A stretch of DNA of 64,000 nt from Acephala macrosclerotiorum (GCA_014904845.1 MU119206.1:186001-250000); one strand, 5' to 3'; shown: positions 24,693 to 36,448, counted from the first letter of the stretch. A program made the numbers and translations. The notes: generated from the sequence alone by a model not told the origin.

Positions 24693-25466
24693 ATGTCGAC
24701 TCAATCCAGATCACCACTTTCCTCATCCTCATCCTCAGTATCCCCATTGAAGAGAAAGGCAATGTCGGTCACCCAAACATACTACCTCGCCCATACTGCT
24801 CGGGGCAAGCTTTCTTCGGAGGCTGCTCGAGCTGACCACAACCTTCGACTTCTTGTCGGCCACGCCAACCTCCTCGACTCTTTGATGCTCGAACTCGCAG
24901 AGGCAGAGCAGGAACAAGAGAGCTGGTTCAACCAATCCGTCAAGAAGGCCACCAAGACACAAGAGGAGCCAAAGCACATCCAATGGGCGGACGCCATTGT
25001 CGAAGACCCTGAGGAGGACTGGCAAGCAGAAGACGCCGACTCCTCTGATTCAGACAGCGACTACGACTCTGACGACGACATGGAGATGGAAGCTGGTGTT
25101 GTCTCCCTCAACCGTGTACAGTCACACCCAGTCACATCCACGTCAATGGAAGTCGAGGAAGAATACGAGGATGATGGAGAGGAGGATTTCGAGGGCCTCC
25201 AATTACACCTCATACAATCACACTCCGCCAACCCACCAGAGCTTGACCACGATTCCGACTCCTCGGAAGACGAGTCAATGCCACCATCTCCACCATCAAC
25301 ATCCTTACCCACATTCTCCGAGAAGCAACAAATCGCAACCACATCCTTCTACTCCAAGTCCAACGCCTCGATACCAGAATCCGAACAACAAGCCTTCTTC
25401 GATGAGGGCTTCTACCTCCCACAACGGACAACGCCCGGTTTAATATCCGCTATCAGCGTCTATTAA
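24693..25466 (+). CDS. Acidic protein with an Ecm13-like N-terminal motif
   Basis: A single-exon 257-residue protein. Residues about 28-70 contain a conserved-looking helical block: TYYLAHTARGKLSSEAAR, then DHNLRLLVGHANLLDSLMLELAEAEQEQESWF. I associate this DHNLRxLVGHANLLDxLM pattern with a fungal family related to yeast Ecm13/YJR115W; that is from memory and moderately certain. The rest is highly acidic and disordered (DSSDSDSDYDSDDDMEMEAG; DHDSDSSEDES), ending in RTTPGLISAISVY. No signal peptide or membrane span. Biochemical function unknown. It is isolated, with 6.1 kb of gene-free sequence upstream and 3.7 kb downstream, which suggests elaborate transcriptional control. Confidence 0.82.
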   Translation: MSTQSRSPLSSSSSSVSPLKRKAMSVTQTYYLAHTARGKLSSEAARADHNLRLLVGHANLLDSLMLELAEAEQEQESWFNQSVKKATKTQEEPKHIQWADAIVEDPEEDWQAEDADSSDSDSDYDSDDDMEMEAGVVSLNRVQSHPVTSTSMEVEEEYEDDGEEDFEGLQLHLIQSHSANPPELDHDSDSSEDESMPPSPPSTSLPTFSEKQQIATTSFYSKSNASIPESEQQAFFDEGFYLPQRTTPGLISAISVY

Positions 25467-28400
25467 ATGTTGGGTTCACGGCATTGGTTAACGAGTCACG
25501 GTTATGGTCATCTTAGCGATTTGAGCGATCTCAGCGAGCATTGGGCAAGGCGTTTAGCAAAAATACCACTTTTTTTTCTTTCTACAACTGTATTTCATAT
25601 TTGAGAGGAGCAGTACAGTACAGTACACAGGGCGAAGAGGAGAAGGATTCGAGAAGACTGGCAGAAATGGTTCACACCACTCATGCAGAGCATTTGGGAG
25701 TTAAAGGGAGGATTTCAATTTCGCAGTCTTGGTCATGGAAGGAATTTGGGAGTGCTCCTTGCAATAGCAAGTTGAGCTACAAAGAATAGTTACAGTCACC
25801 TCTACAAAACAATTACCAAAAAATCTTGAAAAACATTCAAAAATCATTGTGCGCCTTCCATACATGCAATTGTGATTCCTCCTTCATGCATATGCATACT
25901 CGTGACTCATTCCCCATCTTTTACTGACTCTCCACAATTAAAACATCAAGCAAAAAAAGAAAAAGAAAATTTCATGATAGCTTCTAATCCAATCCACTCT
26001 TCGTCGGTTTGTTTCCTTCACCTTCCTCGGCTCACAAATCTTCGCGCCGAGAAATTCTCATCGCGAAACTTTCACACGATGAATCATCCACAAAAAACGT
26101 CTCCACTCTGATTCGCCCCTTCGCTCCTCTCTCTCGAAGCGAACACGGCGACTTTTTTTTTTGACAGCGAGCAGCAGAATTCCGCAGATGCCTGGCTGCA
26201 CAAAGAGTTCACCGCCTGCTCGGTAAGACGGATTTCGTGCGGACGGAAAAGAAGGAAGGGAAGGGGTATGGGTACGATAGGTGGGTCATGATTCGCGCAC
26301 ATCATGGAGATCCCTGCGGATGGGATGGATTGGGAATGGATGTCGCGGTGTTTGAGGAATACCGATTTCCCGAATTCGTTTACATCGTACTTTTCTCATA
26401 CGGGGGTACGAGGATCCTTGTCCTGTCTCCTCAAGCGAGAGAGGAAGGGTGGGAGAACTTGGAACGTGCACCTGGCTCCGATGTGCTGGGAGGACATGAC
26501 ATGTGCTGGGCGTCAGGTTGATTCCATAATCATGGAGAGGGGGCTTGATTTGTGAGCTGTGAGGGGTGGAAATTTGTTCATGATCTGGCATGGGAAGGGC
26601 GTGATTGGGTTTGCATCAAAAGGGCATTATTAAGCCTCAAGTCCCGAGGAGATAAAGGAGATGCGAGATCTAGATTTCGGGGTCTGAACTGAATGCGACA
26701 GACAGGCAGGGAGAACAAAAGTGGTGCCATGATGCGGTCATTGATGCGAAGACACGATGCTGTCGTGAACCTCGTGCGGTGTGCTGTAACATTACAACAA
26801 CAATTCACTACGCATCTGCGCTTGAGCACAAAATTAAAAGAAATCTAGACTTTTTGATTTAAATGATTCACACACCCACAATCAATGAATCACTGATGCA
26901 TTGAAATGTGTGGGGTTTCAAAACACCTGAGCTGCTGCATCCCAAGTCGGTGAGAGCGAGATGCGAGGCTTGCCCCTTTCCGCCTGAACGCTGAAGCCTG
27001 AGCAAAACGGTGCGCCCAACCCAACCCACTCACACCAACATAAAGAAGACAGCACGCCCTCCCGTAAGCCTCAGAACTCAAACACACCGCCGGATCGCAG
27101 GCATCGGACTTGTCCTTCCTCAAGTTTTGGTTTTCTGAATAACGCCAGAGGGTGAGCCAAGGTAGGGCTGAAATGTTCTGTGGGGCATGAAAGGGGACAA
27201 CTTCTCAGCGCGTCAGAGGCGAGCCTGCCACTGCGATGGAAACAGCATGCATCCAACACAGAGAGTAGAGATCCGCTCATGTCAGAAGTCTAGAGCCTCC
27301 ATTTTCAGCGAGCGCGCGCCGAAAGAGGAAATTTGATGCTGGGTCAGGACATTGGGTACCGGTTGTCCCATCGCATCCGAACAACGCAGACCCAACAGAT
27401 CGCTGATTTGATCTGATTTGAGATCAATTCAAATCGAGCCCCATGGACTTCTGTGCTGGCGACCCAATATTTGGGGGCTTACGTGGGTTTACTCCAGCCA
27501 GCAAACCCCATATCTGGATCCGCCGATGCACGGAGTCGATGATGATTCGATAAAAGGTGCGGAAATTCCTCTCCATGCTCACTCAAGCTCAAGCTCCCCA
27601 TAGCTTGGACCCCTATATCCTGAACCACACCCTATATCCAGTAATCTGCAGGCTGTCACAAGGTAAGATCTACGAGGTCATGACACTCATTGGTCTGCTC
27701 GCGCGCCGCTCGTAATATATGGGGGAACAGTGAGATTTCGTGTGAGATGAGACGAGACGAGAGCCGAACCTGAACGGCGAAGAACCGACCCCACGATTGA
27801 GACCTATTGCTACATTGGGAATACTGATTAGATTATTCTTGAATATTATTAGAGTTTTCGTCCCGCGGCGTTTCGCTGTTCCTTGTTGACGGGACGGTAC
27901 TTGAACGTATTCCGTGATGGGAAAGAGGAGACATCGGTCGTAAGAGAATACCGATGAGGGGCAGGATATCCATGAAAAGAGATGACAATACCATCTGATC
28001 ATTAATCATGAATCATGAATCAGCTTCTCTTTTCCTCCAAATGCTCACGCTTCTCACCCGCTGCCTAGACCTCGATATCTGAGCATGACTGAAACAATAA
28101 GATAGACATGTGAAGTCCTGTCTGATCATCATGATACGGTAGACAGAGCATGAGTGTCCATCATGTGCCTCTGATGCATGAGTCCTGAGTCTACGAAGTA
28201 AAGGGTCAAATAAATGTTAAATGACGCCACAGGATTTAACCAATTGGAGGCCAAAAAGAGATATCCTGACCAGGCGATTGGGCAGACCACTCGGATTTTC
28301 GACAGCATTTGGACTCGCTTAACAATTAAAACGCCCTGTACTTCGTAGGCATCTACTAGTAGTCTCGGAGGAGGACTTCGGTCAGCGAGATTTATGTCCG

Positions 28401-29172
28401 TGTGCGCTTCGAGCGGGTGAGATTGACGTGGGGTTTAAGGTTTGGTGATGGTGGGATGCGGGGGGTCAAGCAACTAGGGAGGCGAGGCGATGCAAAGGAC
28501 CCGTGACGAGGGATGCGAGGCTATGTGGGGGTCCCTGTTGAAGGATGGAGGAGCCGCAGCACGGGATGGATGCTGATGCTCGTCAAGTCGAGTGGCAGTG
28601 GCACAAAGTCACCGATGAAGTTCGGAGGTCTAAATGTGTTTGTTGGTTGGATTGTGCCTCGTTTTAGGAATTTGGAATACGTTCGTATAGAGAAAGGTAA
28701 CCATCCTGGCGGATGGACATGCATCCGAAGTGCAGGTACGCTGACGGGCATCACTTGGGATGAACTAGAAAGTGACAGCTGCTGGCGAGTATTCCTAGAA
28801 CACGTTCTTGACGCATATCACGTGTTTTGGCGTGTCAACGTTGTCATGAAATGAAGTCGGCCAAGATAGAATTCTGAAAACATGTAATATACGTAATTGT
28901 GAGTGAAACACAATCCGAAGGTAGATCGTGCACACTCCACCACATCCATTCTCCCAATAATTAGGCAGCTTGTAAAAAGAGAGAGATGATGGTATGCCTA
29001 CTGGCTTCGTTACTCCCGAATACACGGTCCTGGGAGATATTCTGTCGATGATACGCTTTCCGAGCATGGCTAGCGCCCTGTAAGCCGTGCTCCAAAGGAG
29101 GAAAACAACGTTTGAAAATTCAGACACCACACCACAACACCATGCTTGCAAACAAAGCCATACAACCAAACA
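25467..29172. other. 3.7-kb interval without recognisable genes
   Basis: Contains a short agtac tandem repeat at about 25613-25627, a T-run near 26153, and an aatcatg repeat at about 28011-28022. Frames such as 28513-28854 (+) and 29169-28795 (-) show no protein signature. The left part is probably the 3' region of the acidic protein gene. Confidence 0.4.
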
Positions 29173-30204
29173 TCAAAGCTCATCAACCTTCAAAACATAC
29201 AATCTATCTCTTTCAACTTTTCTTCCCCAGTCACTCTCCATCCTGGTGAGAAGCTCCTCGAGATCTCTCTCGGCATTAACGTACAACCCACTCAGAATCC
29301 TCGCCCGCGGTTCTGCGCAAAGTGTCAAGAAAGTACCGCTCGCGAGGCCTGCTGCCGGCCATGAAACTTGAACTGCCACATCTGCGAGAGATGCTTGCAA
29401 CTCAGGATCTCTGGCCCAGTGATTTGGATCGTTCTCTATTGGTAAGGCAGGATCATGGATATAGGAAGGAATTGGTCCAGGATTCACAGCGAATGACATG
29501 ATTCCTTTCGATCTCATCTCAAGTTCGAGGTGATGGTGGAATTTCAACAGTGCCGCCTTCGAGACACCTTGCTGAGACAGATATGGAAGTTGTAGATGTG
29601 CAGTTGACAAGACCGAGCTGATAATAATTCCACTTTGGCGTTCCACCATCGCCGGGATCACAGCTTGGATGAGGGAGATTGGGACTCGGAGAGCTGCTTC
29701 ATGATGCGGCCACCAGTCTTTCATAATATCAGACTCTTGAGCCAGTGGTCGTACATAGGTTGCAGGTGTGATGTTGATCAAAATGTCCACCGGTCCGCGA
29801 TACTTTGCCACGAGCCCCACAACTTGAGAAGGAGCGGAAGGCTGCAGAAGGTTGGCTGTCAAGGCCAGAGTTGGCGTGTTGAACTTCTCCTTTATCTCTT
29901 TGAGCAAGGGTTCCAAAGATTCAGCCGACGGTCCGATACAGCAAACTGAGGCTCCCGCCTGCGCGAACGCCACTGCAGTGGCTCGTCCGATACCTCGATG
30001 TGCCTCGGTGATCAGGACCACTTTGCCACTCAGTTGCTTCGCGAATCGAAAAGGGTCGATGAAAGGATATGTGTCCCGATGTTTTGTGATGCTTGATTTG
30101 TTCTCCCATTTTACTGAGGAACGAGATGCATGAAATTGGGGGCCTGCATCATATATTCCAGAACCAGACGTCATGTTGAACAGATTGAGGAGAAAAGGGT
30201 TCAT
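29173..30204 (-). CDS. Short-chain dehydrogenase/reductase-like protein lacking the catalytic Tyr
   Basis: A single exon of 343 residues with a Rossmann core: GKVVLITEAHRGIGRATAVAFAQAG (residues 60-84), VDILIN (139-144), the catalytic-Ser region IIISSVLST (193-201), SKAALLKFHHHLELEMRSKGI, and the PGPI turn. Three classic positions are altered. The cofactor motif TGxxxGxG reads TEAHRGIG, the NAG motif reads NIT, and the position four residues before the catalytic Lys216, normally Tyr, is Gln212; the nearest Tyr is at 208, out of register. The frame is intact without stops, so it is not an obvious pseudogene. It may bind nucleotide without normal catalysis or may use a shifted active site. No biosynthetic partner gene lies next to it. 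A second Met (residue 11) could be the true start. Confidence 0.85.
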   Translation of the reverse strand: MNPFLLNLFNMTSGSGIYDAGPQFHASRSSVKWENKSSITKHRDTYPFIDPFRFAKQLSGKVVLITEAHRGIGRATAVAFAQAGASVCCIGPSAESLEPLLKEIKEKFNTPTLALTANLLQPSAPSQVVGLVAKYRGPVDILINITPATYVRPLAQESDIMKDWWPHHEAALRVPISLIQAVIPAMVERQSGIIISSVLSTAHLQLPYLSQQGVSKAALLKFHHHLELEMRSKGIMSFAVNPGPIPSYIHDPALPIENDPNHWARDPELQASLADVAVQVSWPAAGLASGTFLTLCAEPRARILSGLYVNAERDLEELLTRMESDWGRKVERDRLYVLKVDEL

Positions 30205-31974
30205 TAACTTGAGAAAGCTGCAGATCTTTGTATAGAAGGCTTAAGGCCTCAAAGAATGTGCCGTGTGTAGATCTTGGCAGATGAGGCTCGGACTTTGCAT
30301 TTGTTTTAAGCTCCGGCACCGCAAACCTTATCGGGCACGTTAGTAGTCTGAAATTTGTAAGAGAACCAATAAACAAAACCTTAATTTCGCGTTCGGGATA
30401 TACTTAACAAGGCTGAAAGCCTTGGACTCGAACCGATCAACCCGATTTTTCCTTGATGCTCCTGGGCGTGTTGACCGCATTCGCGTATCCGCCTGACCTG
30501 GCTGGTAGGCTATGGAACGCTGCTGGGACTACCACCACAGTTGCTCTGACTGAGTAAACGGGCATTGTAGGGTCCAACGATCCTACGCTTGACAGGGATA
30601 TCCTAAGGTCTAGTCTATGGATGCATTGGACTGCCAAGAGTCGAATCTCTGCGCGTCTCGCAGCTGCTCCGAATTGTGAAAATTCAGCAAGATGAAGGAC
30701 GACACCCATGGGCATTGAAAGCATTCTCAGTGGTTCTTTCAATTAGGCCAAGACACAATAAGTGGCTCCAGAAAAGGCATACGGGAGACAGGGATAGGGC
30801 CCAAGGATTTGGTCGAAAGCCGTGCAAGGTGCCTTCGAGTTAGCCAAAGGCTCATTGATCTAGGATATCTTCGAGAGCACAATTTTCAAGAACTTTGCCA
30901 TGTTCTAGTCGCCTTCCATCGGAGAAGAAAATGTCTAGTGACCAGCTGCCACACAATACTCCGAACCCTGTCCATGGTTCATCCGAATATGCCGTTCAAG
31001 GATATGCTTCTGCTGAGGCACTTTTGCTACCGAGGAGCGGGAAACTCGAATTTGAGAACGAGCGCCTTGCTGTCGGGCGTGATCAATTAAGTCCTTGTGA
31101 CAGTCTCGGGGGAGATCGTAGCTTCTGGTATTTTCGAGATGAAGTTGTGGAGACGGCGAACAAAGATATTTGGGCAAGAGGCGACGTCGGCGAAAGTGAA
31201 GAGCGAGCGCCGACATTGGATTATGTAACAACACGTACTAAGGTGTGAATGCCTCCGAATGTTTTCCAAGCCGCACCATTCTCTTTCCAGTCTTGGAGCT
31301 TCATTTTGAAAATGCGTTAACGATGCTGAAAGTTTGGCGTATGCCGCTTTGGGCACTCAGCCACGGCAGCAAGAATATTTTGGTATTCTATAGGGCCATA
31401 GAGCCCCTCGCGCGATGGGCATATCTCTGCAGACATCGATGCAATTTAGACACTACACTGTCGTCGATACATCTCGATTGAGACACAAGTGCGTTCAACC
31501 TGCCTTTCTGAGCATTCAAATAGTTGTTGTGGAGGGTTTGAGAGGGTCCTTTGGTCTTTCCAATGCACTTGCACCATTTTCATACCGCAGTCATTCGCCG
31601 CCTCGTGCCCCAAGATCTCCACTCGAAGTTATACCTACAGGACAAACACGGGAAGAATTGTCCGAGAGAAGTCTGGACATTTAGTTCCAAGCACTCAGCG
31701 TTGCTCCCGGCCTTAAGAGTGTCGATCGCGTTGCTGATCTGTTTCTAGGTGACTTTCGGGGTCGGGAGGGGAAGCGGAAGGATTACCGGTGGGTTTCGGT
31801 GCTCAACATATGACGAGACAGCAGTTGACTACAACAAATTTCACAACTCATTTCTAGGTATGTGGTCAACGAGATCCTCTTTCTGTCAGGCAACCAAAAG
31901 CAAAGTCAAGAGCTTTTTTCAGCTGCATCAGTGCAATCCGGCTGGCACCGTCGATATCAGATCTCACGGTCACG
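30205..31974. other. Divergent intergenic interval
   Basis: 1.77 kb between the SDR gene and the gene at 31975. Many short overlapping frames, none convincing. A tRNA-like T-arm string near 30420 lacks a matching acceptor stem. Probably promoters and leaders only. Confidence 0.4.
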
Positions 31975-33276
31975 ATGAACTTGCCTATTGCAACACTACC
32001 GGGCTTCCCCTTCTTCTATGCCATACCTATAGATGGTCAGATTAGGGAGATCCCCAACCAGCCACAAATATGGGATGCAGAATTAGATGGCTTTGCTGAA
32101 GACGAGAATGACAACACTCTACTTCAGCTGCATCCTCCACCTTATTCCAAACCACCTCCAAAGCAACCACAGCAAGCAGCTTCGGGTCAACTACCAAGCG
32201 TTCAGGAGGTAGACGAAACAATAATCAATACTGGTCCTATATATCGCGGGCCTATCGTTCCAGATGAACCTGTCATATTAAGGAAGGTCCGGTCGAACAC
32301 AGAGTCAATGCCTACCTCCAGAACCAAAACCTTTCGTCGTAAAATACGATATCCATCTTTACCCATTGGAAGATGGGCACAGCCGTCATCTAGCAATGAT
32401 GAGCCACCAAAGGACATCAATGACTTCGGGAGAACGGTTCCCCAAACTTCAGAGATCATCCATAAGCGAAAGCTCCGCTGGCCATCACTCTCAACGCGAT
32501 CATCATGGGCCTCGTTCAGACCACCTGTCTCGAGCCCTCTGACAGCAGCGGTCGCTGCATCCAAATCCATGGTATCAATGGACCTTCCTCAAACCATCGA
32601 AATGCCTCATGAGCTCGATGCCATTCGACCTGTGAGCCCTATCAGTCCCTTCGGCGAACTCGATTCCACCCCCATCAGCGAATTATCATCTGAAAATCCA
32701 TCCGCCCTCCCGACGCCTCAATTGTGTTCCGAGGCTTCTTCTCGGACATCGACTCCTCCTCCTCCGCCAACTCGAGCACCGCCTGTTCCTGTCTTTGATC
32801 AATCACCATATCGATCTTGGTACCCGAACGACGATTCTGGAGAACTAGCGACTCGAGTCACGACCCCTCCACCACCTCACTCAGACGACGTCTCACCACC
32901 TCCGCACTCCTACTCACCCTCAAATTACTCCCCCCAACCCTCAACCGCGCCCTCCTTCAGCTCCAACTCCTCCCCTTCAATCTACTCCTCCAACCGCTCC
33001 TCAGGCTCATCCCAATGGTCTCAAGCCTCCTCAGATTTCCAAGGAGATATCAAAGAAACCATCCCAGATCTTTCCAATCTACCCCCAAGGCCGATGTCGA
33101 TACTACTCATGACGGAAGAGGAGGTGCAACAAGCAGAGTTGATCGAGGATATCTTTTTGATGCTGCATGATTTACAGCCTGGTTATTTACATCCTGCTCA
33201 TAGGCCACAACCGAACGTGGTGAGAACGAGCATGATTAGGCAGTATGCGACGCATATTACGAATACGGCGAGGTGA
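31975..33276 (+). CDS. Unknown disordered Pro/Ser-rich protein
   Basis: A single exon of 433 residues, starting MNLPIATLPGFPFFYAIPID. The sequence is mostly low-complexity: PPPYSKPPPKQPQQ, TSTPPPPPTRAPPVP, and a Ser-run between about residues 320 and 365. Two similar basic motifs, RRKIRYPSLPIGRW and KRKLRWPSLSTRSSW, are spaced about 48 residues apart and look like an internal repeat of a short linear motif. The C-terminus (LLMTEEEVQQAELIEDIFLML, then NVVRTSMIRQYATHITNTAR) is more helix-like. I recognise no domain. The composition suggests a scaffold or regulatory protein, an inference only. Confidence 0.75.
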   Translation: MNLPIATLPGFPFFYAIPIDGQIREIPNQPQIWDAELDGFAEDENDNTLLQLHPPPYSKPPPKQPQQAASGQLPSVQEVDETIINTGPIYRGPIVPDEPVILRKVRSNTESMPTSRTKTFRRKIRYPSLPIGRWAQPSSSNDEPPKDINDFGRTVPQTSEIIHKRKLRWPSLSTRSSWASFRPPVSSPLTAAVAASKSMVSMDLPQTIEMPHELDAIRPVSPISPFGELDSTPISELSSENPSALPTPQLCSEASSRTSTPPPPPTRAPPVPVFDQSPYRSWYPNDDSGELATRVTTPPPPHSDDVSPPPHSYSPSNYSPQPSTAPSFSSNSSPSIYSSNRSSGSSQWSQASSDFQGDIKETIPDLSNLPPRPMSILLMTEEEVQQAELIEDIFLMLHDLQPGYLHPAHRPQPNVVRTSMIRQYATHITNTAR

Positions 33277-34383
33277 GGGAGGCGATTTTCGAACAAAGGT
33301 CCAATTCGGCCATAATTTGAGATCTAGAGGCTTCAAATTGCATGGAGGGGTTTATCCTTTTTTGGCATTGCCGGAGTTCTTGCATTTCATTGTTTTCGCG
33401 AAGTTGTCACGACACCATAAACATTATCGGCTTCGGGGTTCTTTCTTGATTATATTTACTGGTACTACTACAACACCCTCATTTGTACATTTCCTTTGTT
33501 GGGCGGCTGGTCTAGTCTAATGAGGGCCGGGATACGCAGCCAAAGGCTGGAACTACACTGTACAACAATTTTGATATGACTGAGGTCACGATGAAGGCAG
33601 TTTGAAAGTGTGGAGAGCACTTCCCACCCTTTACTTAATGCAGATATCTCAAACCCAATTTTCTGCGCCTGTCTTCGTGCCGTCATCTTTCTGCTCTTCA
33701 TTCGAAGGTGTTGAGTCTGCCATGGATGTCCCACTAGATCTGGGACATTGAAGTGGGATTTGTCATAAGCACTTCTCGTAGAGTTTCTTGCTGATTTTGT
33801 GACCCACGCAGTGGGTCATTCTGTGCATGATTTTGATTTGGGCATCGGAGGTTTCCAAAGTGGCATCGGACATACCAGACCCAAATTGTGGCATTGACTG
33901 CAGGCTATATCTTTACAGTCATAACCTACCTCAGCATCCTTGCATCTTGAGCATGACTGGGAGATACGGTTCAATCTGACTTTCTCCTTGTTAATCCTCC
34001 TCGAACTAGCTCAAGCAACGAATGAGCGTAAGTATGCAGCAAGGGAATTATGACTTTACTTGTACAAAGCAGGAAGTAATCTCAACTTTCTTTCCTTTAC
34101 CTTCGACCCTTACCAAGTGACTTTCTATCAGATACCAGTCATGGTAGGGAATCACGTTGGGCCTCAGAAGAGACAATCTTGTCGATTCAAATATTATTCA
34201 AATAATACATTACTATTTAAGGAGTGTCTAATACCGCTGTTTTCTAAAAAGTCTTAAATCAAATTTCCCACGCCATCGAATATACTATACCCTGCTCAGC
34301 TCCATGCATTGTGTTCATTACCCACCCACTACTTCTCATGTGACTACACTCTAGTAAGTCTCAGTTCTAGTCGCTGCATGCAT
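33277..34383. other. Convergent intergenic interval
   Basis: 1.1 kb between the 3' ends of the gene at 31975 and the secreted precursor gene. No coding sequence seen. It should contain both terminators. Confidence 0.4.
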
Positions 34384-35206
34384 TTAAGCAGCAGCCTCGG
34401 CCTCGGCCTCTCTCTTATATGAGCCGTATTGTCCACTTAGAGGGAGTCAGTAATTGTCCGTCTTCATATATCTCGTGGTAAGTACTCACTAGCTACCATA
34501 TCCAGTCGACTCAGTCGGTGTAGCGCTGGGAGTCGCGCTCGTAGTAGTAGAAGGCTTAAAGCCATTACAAAGTCCATTGTTGCAAGTGTTAAAAGCACAC
34601 TGAGCGTCGCTCGAGCAGCTAGCTTGGAAGTTGCCACATCTGGTGATAAGCATGGAGTTCACAGCATAGCAGTTTGCACCACCAGCGCAGTCGGCTGAGG
34701 AGGAACATTGACCACCGAGAGCGACGGTTCCGGTCTGTGCTGGTGAGGTGGAGGTGGAGGAGGAGGTGGTGGTGGTGGTGGTTGATGTTGATACTACGGG
34801 GTAATTTTGATATGAGCCGTAGGAATCGCTGGAGATTGGGGGTTAGCCGTTGTTTATTCTAAAGGGGATTTATTTGCAAGAATATCGGTGAGAAGTGGCT
34901 TACTAGTTTCCGTAATCTTCCGGAGCCGGCTCAGGAGCAGCTTCACGTTTGTAAGATCCATAGCCTAGGTCTCAAAGTCAGCATTTTTGTTAATATTGTT
35001 CAAGCATTCGAGCTCAACTTACTTCCGTAGTTGCCATACCCTGTTGGTGCGGCACTTGGGGTAGTGCTCGTAGAGGTAGTTGATGGCTGGGGATAATCCT
35101 GGTAATCGCCATACGAACCATAGTTGCCATAGTCAGCTGGTGCCGGAGCAGCAGCGACGAAGCTTGCCGTGGCGGCAGCTAGGACAGTGAACTGAGAGAC
35201 ACGCAT
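34384..35206 (-). CDS. Secreted Kex2-processed repeat protein; candidate RiPP (dikaritin-type) precursor
   Basis: Four exons (35206-35023, 34964-34904, 34828-34490, 34435-34384) give 211 residues. A signal peptide (MRVSQFTVLAAATASFVAAAP) leads into two homologous modules. Module 1 has ADYGNYGSYGDYQDYP, a Ser/Thr linker, and TGYGNYGSYGSYKR. Module 2 has EDYGNYDSYGSYQNYP, a Ser/Thr linker, an 8-cysteine domain (spacing C5C5C10C6C5C4C), another linker, and TGYGSYGQYGSYKR. Each Lys-Arg is followed by Glu-Ala or Ala-Pro dipeptides (EAAPEP; EAEAEAAA), the layout cut by Kex2 and trimmed by Ste13-type peptidases. The YGSY motif occurs six times. In known dikaritins, Tyr-containing cores sit just before Lys-Arg, so YGSY tracts are plausible cores. 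The divergent neighbour is a UstYa-family gene, which supports this. Alternatives: a Tyr/Gly-rich wall protein or a Cys-rich effector. Confidence 0.85.
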
Positions 35207-36024
35207 TGCGAAAGTTGTTGAAATTGAAATGGGGGATATGCAGGAACAGTATTTTAGGATGTGCTGGGTGCTGATGAGTGATGGATGAGTTGATGATTCA
35301 ACCTTCTTTCGGGGAGATGCAATATATAATGAAATTGCAAACACAAGCTCCAAGCTATCAAAGAACAGTGACGTCCAAAAATGGCACCCGAGGCTCAGAT
35401 CGGCATTTGACAACTGTTTCTCCATCGTACCCAGCAATGAAACAATAGTGGGACCCAAGGCTGGCAACCGAAGTAGCGCTCATTTAATAGAATGCCAAGC
35501 CCGTATCTCTCATCTCTGGGAAACTTGGCATAGCATTCCGTACCCACGTCCACTTGCGTTGACCGAGATTTCCGGTTAGAAGCTCGAGGACGAAGGGACG
35601 GTAAGATCAGCACCATGCTACGTGACTTGGAAGCCGGCTTTGAGTAGCTTGACGGACATCATCTGGATGCTTGCTGCCTGCCCGAAATAGAGGGCTGTGA
35701 AATTTAAAGTTGTTGCGGAGTCTTCGCGTCTGCAGTCAACCCGTACGCTTGTCAAGCAAACAGCCCTCGACCTTGTCGATGATGCATGCTGAAAAGAGGA
35801 AATCAAGCTTAACGAGAACAAGGTTGGCTGATTGGAGCTCAAAGGCATCCCTTGATCAGTACCTTGCATGATAGGATCTGCTGAATGGCAAAGACCATAC
35901 ATAGCTGAAGGTGGTCATGGTAAGGTAGCATGGAGGTATGTCGTGCAGAGAAGCTGTGGCGATGTGTCAAGTTTGGTAGTGACGGCATTAACGGGTGCCC
36001 GGAATATTCCTATCTAGCGCTTTC

Positions 36025-36051
36025 AGGGTGTTTAGGGTGTTTAGGGTGTTC
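36025..36051. repeat. 9-bp tandem repeat, three copies
   Basis: Unit agggtgttt, with the third copy ending in c. It lies in the divergent promoter region about 600 bp upstream of the UstYa-like start codon. It resembles, but is not, the TTAGGG telomere repeat. Confidence 0.85.
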
Positions 36052-36448
36052 AGAGTCTCTGTGCTACGTCAGTCGCCAAAAACTTCTACGGGCGTTCCAT
36101 ACTACTACTAAGGAGGTTAAACCTCTGAGTCCGATGTCAACGTTGCTTCGGATGTTGATCTTGCCTCTAAATGTTTGACAACTCATCTTCCGTCGACAAG
36201 AGTCGCATTGTCAAGTGATATCAAAAACTTTCGTGACAATCAAATAAAGTTGTTCTATTTTTGTAAAATTGCGAACTGCGCCAATGAGATTTTGCATGGA
36301 AGGGATTCTTACATTATGCGGGTAAAGATCTCCTCGTATCGGCAACCATCCGATGTTTTCCCTAAACCCTGCAATTAGCCTCATATCAGCCACACGCTAT
36401 CATTCGTATTTACCTTGGCCGTTGTTCTTTGGTGCTGTTAAATGCTTC

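Noticed and set aside
30405..30450. Possible tRNA T-arm (reverse complement gives ggttcgagtcc)
   Set aside because: No acceptor stem, D-arm or anticodon arm could be assembled around it.
34384..35206. Reading the KR/EAEA protein as an alpha-factor mating pheromone precursor
   Set aside because: The Kex2/Ste13-type signals fit, but the units are Tyr/Gly tracts rather than several identical short pheromone peptides of the ascomycete type, and an 8-Cys domain is present. The adjacent UstYa gene favours a RiPP-like role.
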